Source: Lachnospiraceae bacterium
GTDB taxonomy: Bacteria; Bacillota; Clostridia; Lachnospirales; Lachnospiraceae
Assembly (NCBI GenBank): GCA_910573755.1
Contig: CAJTBO010000035.1
Coordinates: 1-49,880 of the forward strand
Direction: 5' to 3'
Length of the DNA stretch: 49,880 bases
A program made the position numbers and the translations under genes. Of this stretch, positions 44,032 to 49,880 are shown one piece after another (positions within the stretch are counted from its first letter, which is position 1; every line of letters starts with the position of its first letter). Under the pieces are notes generated by a model. It was not told where the DNA came from, searched no databases, and worked only from the letters and a program-made list of their open reading frames with translations.

Positions 44032-45495
44032 GTGGGACAAGGCACTTTACTTAAGGGTTGGCATTTAAATGGAAAATCTGTAATGAAAAAAGCGGTAATG
44101 GCAATGATAGTGGGGGCTGTTCTGCTGACAGTTTCATCTTGTGGGAAGGCAAAGAATTCAGAAGAAGCTCAAACGAATGTAATAAGCAGCACTGCAGAAC
44201 CAGACGGCAGCACTGGAGAAGTTCAGAAAACACAAAATGACAATACTATCGGTTCAGATTTAGCAGAATTGGAAAACCTGACAGGAGAATATGAATATAT
44301 ATCGGATTATGGAACCGGTAAGTTAATGATTCAAAAATCATCCGGCGGATATGATATTTCCGACTATGAATCTGGATCTTCCTGTCGCTTTTTAGCTGAT
44401 TCATCCAGCATAGAAACGATAGAAAACAACCGGATATATATAAAGTACCCCGAACAGGTATTTTCTGACGATACAGTTAACTTTAGCTATTATGTTTTAG
44501 AATATAGTACAGATGAAATCAATGTGTATTACGGAGAAGCAGGGTTTGAAGAGGCGCAATTTTTATATCATGCCACAAAGAAAACAAAGGAGAGGACGGA
44601 TGTATGCGAGTATGAGGGCGAATATAATAGTTATGATGTTGACGAGCCGGCGTTAGAAATAAAGAAAAATGATGATGGAACTTATCAGATTCAGATAGAT
44701 TTATTCAGGCTCTGGGGTTTTTATGATGATGCGGGAAAAATTACGGAAGAAGGGTTGGAATTTACAGCAACAGGTCCTCGTGGAAATGAGATGAATGGAG
44801 TCATAAAGTTGGAGGCGGATATTGCAGCCGTAACCATTTTTGGTCAGGAATGGCTTGATTTTGCGGGATTAAGTGAATACAGATTTTACAAAACCTCAGA
44901 TGTTCCTAACATAGATGATTTACCGGCAAACCAGCAGGAAAGTAATATGCAGGATGCTGCGGATACAGGTTCGGAAGCAGCGGCAGATGAACTATTGGAT
45001 TCCTTTATCAATGGATTGGCAGGCGCAGTTGACTCTGAAGATTCGGCATCGACATTTTTTGTCAGCGATTTAAATATGAATTCTGAGGAATGGGATGCAT
45101 ATTCTATTGGAGAGAAAGTCGATCTTGATAATGATGGAGAAAACGAACTGATTATTAACGGGCCTTATGGGGGGATATACCTTGATGCGCGTGATGATAA
45201 GGTATATGAATTTGCAGCAGGAGAGGGCACTGTTCTCGTTCTTTCTTATACCTATTATAATGGAGCCGCATGGATCATGTACAGTAACAGATCGAGTGCA
45301 GGATTTGAATTTTACCATATGGAAAAATTTGAAGGAGCTGACAACTTAACTGCGGAAATGAATTTCGGCGAGGAATTTGACCCGGATAATGCAGAAGCTG
45401 GGATAAAATATACATTGGATGGAGCTGAAATTTCATATGATGAATATACAGAATTATGCAGCAAAATTTTCGCTGCTGAAGTAAATACAAACTAA
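44032..45495 (+). CDS. Large lipoprotein, probable two-component target
   Basis: A 487-residue lipoprotein. GTG at 44032 follows AGGAGG closely; ATG at 44083 is an alternative, with a weaker site. Either gives a signal peptide with hydrophobic VGAVLLTVSSC and a lipid-bearing Cys. Two beta-rich halves follow; a calcium-like DLDNDGENELIINGPYGGIY lies near residue 365, and the C-terminal domain has YNGAAWIMYSNRSSAGFEF. Function unknown. A fragment of a paralogue lies right after the response regulator gene, and both share operator sequences. Confidence 0.8.
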   Translation: MGQGTLLKGWHLNGKSVMKKAVMAMIVGAVLLTVSSCGKAKNSEEAQTNVISSTAEPDGSTGEVQKTQNDNTIGSDLAELENLTGEYEYISDYGTGKLMIQKSSGGYDISDYESGSSCRFLADSSSIETIENNRIYIKYPEQVFSDDTVNFSYYVLEYSTDEINVYYGEAGFEEAQFLYHATKKTKERTDVCEYEGEYNSYDVDEPALEIKKNDDGTYQIQIDLFRLWGFYDDAGKITEEGLEFTATGPRGNEMNGVIKLEADIAAVTIFGQEWLDFAGLSEYRFYKTSDVPNIDDLPANQQESNMQDAADTGSEAAADELLDSFINGLAGAVDSEDSASTFFVSDLNMNSEEWDAYSIGEKVDLDNDGENELIINGPYGGIYLDARDDKVYEFAAGEGTVLVLSYTYYNGAAWIMYSNRSSAGFEFYHMEKFEGADNLTAEMNFGEEFDPDNAEAGIKYTLDGAEISYDEYTELCSKIFAAEVNTN

Positions 45496-45637
45496 AAGAA
45501 AAAATGAAAGCTTTGGTGAAAGGTGTATTATTTACAGGCAAATGCTGATGATGTATGGGGAATATTGTCACATTTTGTCAGTGTGTCTCATTCCCCGGCA
45601 GATATGGACACGAAAAGACCGCAAAGCCCGTAAATGT

Positions 45638-45700
45638 GATATGCTCCTCATATGATAGTTTTTTGAATATTTCCATTGTCTACCATATGGGGAGCATATC
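45638..45700. repeat. Long inverted repeat, 21-bp arms
   Basis: Arms at 45638-45658 and 45680-45700 match at 19 of 21 positions around a 21-base centre. Each arm contains GATATGCTCC and CATATG. No gene overlaps it. Between 45496 and 46046 I see no convincing gene. Confidence 0.8.
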
Positions 45701-45720
45701 AAACAGAGGTACTGTTTGGT

Positions 45721-45774
45721 GTCCGCAAATTGGGATTAGGGTATTTTCCAGTGTCCATAAGATGGGATTTGGGT
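45721..45774. repeat. Pair of 22-bp direct repeats
   Basis: Copies at 45721-45742 and 45753-45774 share 17 of 22 bases (GTCC, AA, TGGGATT, GGGT in order), 32 bases apart. Repeated short sites like this are found at the ends of some transposons, but no transposase is seen here. Confidence 0.5.
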
Positions 45775-45938
45775 CAAAATTTATGTCCATATCTATGGGG
45801 ACATTATAGAGCTGGCAGGGGTGAAAAACTGTCAGAGAGACCACCCGGAATGAATTTTGCACGGATTAAGAGCGGGCTCAAAATAAATGATAATTTGGAA
45901 TGCTTCATGAAACAACCCTGACCCCTCTGGGGCTTGCC

Positions 45939-46062
45939 CTTGACAGCCGCCTAAAGGGATGTTACGCTCCCAAATCCGACGGCGGCCACAAGGGAAAAAT
46001 CTGTTTCTAAGTTCGTCGCCGTCGGCACCCAACTGACAACATTCTTTTGGGCGGCTGTCAAG
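45939..46062. mobile_element. Hairpin element with nested inverted repeats, MITE-like
   Basis: Outer arms CTTGACAGCCGCC (45939-45951) and GGCGGCTGTCAAG (46050-46062) are perfect 13-bp complements, continued by partly paired sequence, with a second perfect pair CCGACGGCG and CGCCGTCGG inside. The whole 124 bases could fold into one long hairpin. The next reading frame begins within the right arm. Confidence 0.55.
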
Positions 46063-46904
46063 AGTGGCGGAAACTGCGGATGGCTAGGCTTGGAACAACT
46101 CCAGATGCACAGTCCACATGTGATGAAAGCCAAAATGGTACACCAAGCAGACCAGCAGACGAATCAACTGGCGTATACAAAATTGTTAAATCCTATAGAA
46201 TCCGAAACCTAGACACAAATGTACTCACAGACAAAGGAACATATGTTAAGCCTGATTCAAGTCCTAAAATAAGCATAGAAGATGAAAGCGAATACAAACT
46301 TATAGCATGGAAGACATCAACGACATACAAACCAGATATAGTCAGTACAGAATGGGAATCAACAGTACCAGCAGTACACAAGCAAAGTGGAACAACTCCA
46401 ACAACAATAGAAATGAAGGCACCTGAAACAACATTGTATTTGTTGTTAGAGAAACCGGAAAATGAATCTACTCCTGTAACTGGACAAGCAGATTTTGTTA
46501 TGAGTCAGTCAACCATTACGCGAAAGATTAAATTGTCATATCCAGACAATAATGGTATAACCATTATGAAAGACACTCTGTTTAAATGGGTAAGACCAGC
46601 ACACAAAAGTAGTTGTAGCGGGCATAGTTATGCAGATGGAAAAGATAGTGAAGGAAATACAAAATATAGTACAGCATATTGTAGTTATGGTAAATTTTCA
46701 GATAATTCAGTTAGATTTTCATTAAAGAGCTCTGAAAAATCAAATTATCCAGATATAGTAGCAACAAAATCAGGCTGGGAAAATGTAACCACAACAGGTT
46801 TAAAAGAGCCACTTGCAAAACAAGCAGCTCTCATGTATAATCTACTTAGAAAGGTTGATCGGACACGAAGTTCCGATTTGCCCTCAGTGAGAATATTATA
46901 TTGA
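46047..46904 (+). pseudogene. Fragment of a surface-type protein
   Basis: The frame runs from the hairpin element to 46904, but real coding sequence seems to begin near 46150 (YKIVKSYRIRNLDTNVLTDK) and to end near 46840. It is rich in Thr, Ser and Lys, with no catalytic motif. There is no start with a ribosome binding site and no signal peptide, so both ends appear cut: the left by the hairpin element, the right by the toxin-antitoxin locus. Family unknown; large cell-surface proteins of integrative elements have a similar style. Confidence 0.5.
46813..46841 (+). promoter_or_regulatory. Promoter of the putative antitoxin RNA
   Basis: TTGCAA (46813-46818), exactly 17 bases, TATAAT (46836-46841). 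No gene follows on this strand; a terminator lies about 100 bases on. Confidence 0.65.
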
Positions 46905-46950
46905 AATAAGCATCCACACTTTGCGAGGGTACGGATGCTTATTTCTTTTT
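46848..46950 (+). ncRNA. Putative type I antitoxin RNA
   Basis: A transcript from the promoter at 46813 should start near 46848 and stop at the terminator ending at 46950. It would overlap the 3' end of the minus-strand toxin transcript, including its last codons. Convergent overlapping RNAs of this kind are established for type I toxin-antitoxin modules such as TxpA/RatA in B. subtilis. Start is predicted to within a few bases. Confidence 0.5.
46903..46950. terminator. Shared bidirectional terminator of toxin and antitoxin
   Basis: A perfect 13-bp stem (46903-46915 with 46933-46945) and a 17-base loop, followed by T5 on the plus strand. The stop codon of the toxin gene lies in the right arm. 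Confidence 0.85.
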
Positions 46951-47019
46951 ATGATTATCTATGTAAGACAGAGCCGAAAAGATAACAAGCAATAATGTCA
47001 AAACTTCCATCACGCTCAT
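46939..47019 (-). CDS. Putative holin-like type I toxin, 26 residues
   Basis: The frame encodes a 26-residue peptide: MSVMEVLTLLLVIFSALSY followed by IDNHKKK. A short N-terminus, one hydrophobic helix and a basic tail match the putative holin-like toxins of Firmicutes, which insert in the membrane. GAGGGTGGTG precedes the ATG at the right distance, as in that family. A strong promoter lies 80 bases upstream (47099-47127), and the terminator overlaps its stop codon. It is too short for ordinary gene finders. Confidence 0.7.
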   Translation of the reverse strand: MSVMEVLTLLLVIFSALSYIDNHKKK

Positions 47020-47098
47020 GGGCACCACCCTCTTTCGTAAGACTAGAGGGCATCTATCAGAAAACCGCATCCTGCTTCCTTTTCAATTATACAATCCC

Positions 47099-47127
47099 AT
47101 TATAGCATGAATAAATGTACCGCTCAA
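47099..47127 (-). promoter_or_regulatory. Promoter of the putative toxin gene
   Basis: On the minus strand TTGAGC (47122-47127), 17 bases, then a perfect TATAAT (47099-47104). The transcript would have a leader of about 70 bases. Confidence 0.75.
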
Positions 47128-47129
47128 TC

Positions 47130-47580
47130 TAAAAAGAAGATATAAGCATATTTTGTCTTAAATGTTTCAACTTTTTTAGAAGGAATGATATACATAAAAA
47201 CCAGACCTGTTAAAAATGGATATGTAATGCATAAATGAATACAATATGCAAAAATCAATATCCATGAAAGGGTTTATCATACTTGCAAAAATTTCTCCAT
47301 GTGGAATATCAGCAACAATGAACATATAAAAATAAATATTGCATTATGAAAAAATCAAGTTGTACAAGTTAATAGAAATTGTTGGCTTGTCAGTATACAG
47401 TGGGGTGGTTCCTGCATTATCTGATGAAGTTGGTATGTAGTGGGTATTTCATAATAGTAAAAAAGTGGTTTTGTGCACCAGAAAAAATGGTATGGTGCAT
47501 TGGGATAATTTTTAAAAGTGTATATTAAAAATACGGGAAAATAAGCATGGCCTTCAATAGAAAATAAAAATCTGTTGGAG
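47130..47580. other. AT-rich intergenic stretch
   Basis: No gene, terminator or strong repeat seen; all frames are short. Probably leftover element DNA. Confidence 0.5.
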
Positions 47581-47588
47581 GTACTTTT

Positions 47589-47930
47589 ATGTTATCAAAA
47601 CATAATGAATTTTTAGAAAGGGCATACAGGATATTGAATAGGGTATATTTTGAGGACAGTTTACCGGAGGTAGTGATTACAATACAGTCCTCTCAAAAAT
47701 CATACGGTCATATCACGGTTGGGGAGATATGGAAGGACAGCTGGGATTCCTATCATGAAATCAACCTGTCGGCAGAGTACCTTAACAGACCTGTGGAAAA
47801 CATCATCAGTACTCTGGTTCATGAAATGTGTCATTTGTATGCTATGGAAAATAATATAAAGGACACATCAAATAATAACCGCTATCACAATAAAAAATTT
47901 TAAGAGATAGCAGAAAAAAGGGATTTGAAA
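47589..47930 (+). pseudogene. SprT-like metalloprotease, N-terminal part
   Basis: ATG at 47589 with TTGGAGGT upstream. The frame has RAYRILNRVYFEDSLPEVVI and the zinc motif TLVHEMCHLYAM (HExxH), typical of the SprT-like proteins carried by integrative elements. TAA at 47901 interrupts it, where KKF-[stop]-EIAEKRDLKL suggests an AAA-to-TAA change. About 30 bases later an IS200-type element splits the gene. The 3' part resumes at 48558. Confidence 0.75.
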
Positions 47931-47934
47931 CTCA

Positions 47935-48557
47935 ACCACTACCGGCTAAAGCCGGTAGGTTCGGTTTGCTGCTAAAGCAGCCTAAAGTGTGCACCCTATA
48001 AGTTATTCCTTATCCTTTACACTTACCCTATCTCAAAGTTATCGGAATTGCTCTTCTCCTGCAAATCTTGATTCTGAATGTACGCTTTGATTATTTCATC
48101 TGTCACATTTCCACTGCTTGCTACAAAATATCCCCTTGCCCACAAATGTTGTCCCCAGAATTGCTTGTTCAATTCTTATATTCCATTTGCAGTTTCCTTG
48201 ACGTATTTCCTTTTATATATTGTACCAATTTACTTGCTGACAGATGGGGCGGCACTGACACAAGCAGATGTATGTGGTCACTTCCTACATGGCCTGCCAG
48301 AATCTCCACCTCATTGCTTTGGCAGATCATTCGGATCAGCTCCCTTGTCCGCAATGCTATCTTCCCTATTATCACTGGCTTACGGTATTTTGTTATCCAC
48401 ACTAAGTGATATTTGATATCATATGTGCAATGTGCTGACTTTCTGTAATTTTCCATTATTCTCACCTCAAGTTTAGTATCCCTGTTTTCATTTTTTCTAA
48501 ACTTGAAGCTATGGGGTTTACCTAAAGGATTCGCCTAAAGGCGAGGGTTTTAACCCC
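47935..48557 (-). mobile_element. Second IS200-type element, inactive
   Basis: Ends are marked by CTACCGGC-TAAA-GCCGGTAG (47939-47958) and by nested hairpins ATGGGGTT/AACCCCAT (48511-48559) and TCGCC-TAAA-GGCGA. Between them is a frameshifted tnpA on the minus strand. A leader inverted repeat, TCAAGTTTAG (48467-48476) and CTAAACTTGA (48497-48506), lies next to the tnpA ribosome binding site, as in other IS200 elements. It interrupts the SprT-like gene. Confidence 0.8.
48023..48456 (-). pseudogene. tnpA: IS200-type transposase TnpA, one-base frameshift
   Basis: The first frame holds CTYDIKYHLVWITKYRKP and the HUH motif SDHIHLLVSVPP, then stops at 48169 after LQMEYKN. The adjacent frame carries on with LNKQFWGQHLWARGYFV and the Tyr segment DEIIKAYIQNQ to TAA at 48023. 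Adding one G near 48175 would restore the protein. ATG at 48456 follows GAGGTGAG; GTG at 48465 is less likely. Confidence 0.85.
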
Positions 48558-48863
48558 ATTATACAGACAATAAGCTACCATGAGAGCATAGGATGGAGTG
48601 TAACCGAGCCTACAGAAAAGTTAATAGAAACGATAAAGGAAAATCATTTAGATTCCCAGATAGAGTATGTGCGTATGGGTGCTTATGGCTGGACTGGGGG
48701 AGATAATGGAAATGGTTTAACTGGTACGAAAGGGAAGAACCCCAAAAAGAAGTCCAGCACAAGAAAATATATCTGCCCTAAATGTGGTAATTCAGTGAGG
48801 GCTACAAAGGATGTAAATATAGCGTGCCTTGATTGTCTGTTGCAGATGGTGAAAGAGGAATAA
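48558..48863 (+). pseudogene. SprT-like metalloprotease, C-terminal part
   Basis: The frame from 48558 reads SYHESIGWSVTEPTEKLIET and ends with a zinc ribbon (YICPKCGNSVRATKD, then ACLDC). It is the second half of the gene split by the IS200-type element; the frame matches the first half. No ribosome binding site before an internal ATG at 48669, so it is unlikely to be made. Confidence 0.7.
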
Positions 48864-49023
48864 AAATCAAAAATTCCTCTACAATCTCCCTAAAAATCAG
48901 TGATACATAATGGTTTATTTCCTTGCACTATCACGTCTATGAACATGGATAAATCAGCGTTAAGATTTATTTGTAAGTTAAATAAAGTTAGTGCTGAGGC
49001 ACGGAAAGAAAGAGGTAAACATT

Positions 49024-49521
49024 ATGTGTATGTATTTGACAAACGGTAACTTTTTAGGACAGAGGCTGATAGGCTATGAATTCTATGACAGCAAGAGCAA
49101 GGGCTTCGTAGGCATGACGGAGAAGCAGGTCATTACAAAGCTGAAAAACAATGAAAAGGTTTATGGCTTTATCCTTGGGGAAGAGGACGGGAAAGAAGTC
49201 CTGTTACTTGATAAGGAAAACTTCAACATGAGCAACTTGCAGTTAAAAACCGGTGTAAACAGCCTGTCATGGATGAATGAGGACAGCGGTTCAGATATGA
49301 ACATGGAACTTATTATTGTAGCGGCCAGCGGTGACAAGAAGAAAGTTTATGAGACAGTCAATGCCAGACATGCAAGGATGGAATACACCGAGGACAAGCT
49401 GAAGATGATGCTGGAAATCGGGGTGCCTGTTGCGGGTGTACGGCTTGAAAAGAATAAGCTTGTAGCCTGTGAGGGTGTGGAGATTATCGGTAATGAGGAA
49501 GAAGTAAAAGAGGGGGCGTAA
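49024..49521 (+). CDS. Unknown integrative-element protein, 165 residues
   Basis: An intact frame beginning MCMYLTNGNFLGQRLIGYEF, with an AGAGGT site seven bases before the ATG. An in-frame GTG at 48991 is less likely. It has two parts: residues 1-95 with YDSKSKGFVGMTEKQVITKL, and 100-165 with many charged residues. Proteins like this accompany SprT-like genes in clostridial conjugative elements, but I cannot give a function. Terminated by the hairpin at its stop codon. Confidence 0.7.
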   Translation: MCMYLTNGNFLGQRLIGYEFYDSKSKGFVGMTEKQVITKLKNNEKVYGFILGEEDGKEVLLLDKENFNMSNLQLKTGVNSLSWMNEDSGSDMNMELIIVAASGDKKKVYETVNARHARMEYTEDKLKMMLEIGVPVAGVRLEKNKLVACEGVEIIGNEEEVKEGA

Positions 49522-49533
49522 GCCCCCTCTTTT
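49510..49533 (+). terminator. Intrinsic terminator overlapping a stop codon
   Basis: GAGGGGGC and GCCCCCTC (8 bp) around a GTAA loop, followed by TTTT. The TAA of the preceding gene lies in the loop and stem start. Confidence 0.85.
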
Positions 49534-49545
49534 GAGGATACAGGT

Positions 49546-49767
49546 ATGCATGGAGAAATGATTGAACAGTATAGGGGATATGAGATAAGGGTATTCTGGA
49601 GTGAGATTGATAATGGTTATGTATTCTGCATCTTTACCAGTGACGGCACGGGCATTATAGAAAGTAATGTTTACCATTATGAAAAATTTGCATTACCGGG
49701 GGCAAGGGAAACAGTTGACCGATACATAGAGGTTAAGGAAAGGGGGCTTGACAGATGGACTATCTGA
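49546..49767 (+). CDS. Unknown small integrative-element protein, 73 residues
   Basis: The frame reads MHGEMIEQYRGYEIRVFWSE at the start and FALPGARETVDRYIEVKERG near the end, a compact alpha/beta layout. Acceptable site GAGGATACAGGT before the ATG. I recognise the style as an accessory protein of conjugative elements, but no function is known to me. Confidence 0.6.
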   Translation: MHGEMIEQYRGYEIRVFWSEIDNGYVFCIFTSDGTGIIESNVYHYEKFALPGARETVDRYIEVKERGLDRWTI

Positions 49768-49781
49768 CATTTACCCTGGAT

Positions 49782-49823
49782 TCTCGGAGTTAACATGACG
49801 AGGTTGGTACCTTCACTCCGAGA
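49782..49823. repeat. 9-bp inverted repeat at the right edge
   Basis: TCTCGGAGT (49782-49790) and ACTCCGAGA (49815-49823). It spans the stop codon of a minus-strand frame and may be a terminator or an element end. Confidence 0.5.
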
Positions 49824-49879
49824 GCCTCATATATTTTTGCCTGCTTATTGAGAAGTTCTCCAATCCTTAAGGAATGGTT
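49790..49879 (-). CDS. C-terminal end of an unidentified gene, cut by the window
   Basis: From the right edge a minus-strand frame reads HSLRIGELLNKQAKIYEALG, then VKVPTSSC and TAA (49790-49792). Looks like the last 30 residues of a protein; nothing more can be said. Confidence 0.4.
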   Translation of the reverse strand, partial: NHSLRIGELLNKQAKIYEALGVKVPTSSC

Positions 49880-49880
49880 T

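Noticed and set aside
45555-45921. Overlapping short plus-strand frames that look like a transposase end
   Set aside because: No motif or start signal could be read; the palindromes explain the open frames better.

Overview
The window looks like a chromosomal segment of a Clostridia bacterium, most likely a Lachnospiraceae member. The reasons are the classic Firmicutes order rimP-nusA-rnpM-ylxQ-infB-rbfA-nrnA-truB-ribF followed by rpsO-pnp, consistently strong purine-rich ribosome binding sites, consensus sigma-A promoters, and accessory genes typical of gut Firmicutes. Species cannot be fixed from the sequence alone.

Region 1 (about 0.3-18 kb) is the translation/RNA-metabolism superoperon, starting at a promoter near 346 with a terminator-like leader hairpin before rimP. 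A Na/Pi cotransporter and a secreted SH3-NlpC/P60 hydrolase follow ribF. An AT-rich type II restriction-modification pair (12.7-15.1 kb) sits between these and rpsO-pnp; rpsO has its own near-consensus promoter and a structured leader. Two-copy structured repeats occur between infB and rbfA (69-bp unit) and upstream of kdgK (79-bp unit).

Region 2 (18-23 kb) holds small housekeeping genes: a DegV protein, a phosphoribosyltransferase-like protein, a PfkB sugar kinase (KdgK-like), an orphan 80-residue glycyl-radical protein and an RluA-type pseudouridine synthase, separated by clear terminators.

Region 3 (23-29.2 kb) is a decayed defence locus: an intact PLD-nuclease/superfamily 2 helicase, then a SIR2-like gene that has lost its N-terminus, carries two in-frame TAA codons and is split by an IS200-type element, then another broken fragment.

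Region 4 (29.2-40 kb) holds a Nudix hydrolase, a membrane-anchored N-acetylmuramoyl-L-alanine amidase with a cytoplasmic 22-residue repeat domain, a MarR-MATE efflux pair with a clear autoregulatory operator, and an unfamiliar group of genes. Two of those (33.7 and 36.55 kb) share a sigma-D-like promoter with upstream direct repeats and encode proteins without signal peptides. An AgrC/AgrA-like two-component system follows.

Region 5 (40-49.9 kb) is a graveyard of integrative-element pieces: relaxase and Cys-rich VLP fragments, a frameshifted acetyltransferase, small broken element genes, an SprT-like gene split by a second IS200-type element, and intact-looking element genes at the right edge. 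Inside it lie a HAD hydrolase, an AraC regulator, a large lipoprotein whose promoter shares a LytTR-like operator with the region just after the response regulator, and a 26-residue hydrophobic toxin gene with a convergent promoter and shared terminator, which reads as a type I toxin-antitoxin module.

No tRNA, rRNA or CRISPR array was seen. All family assignments come from reading motifs by eye; none was checked by a database search.
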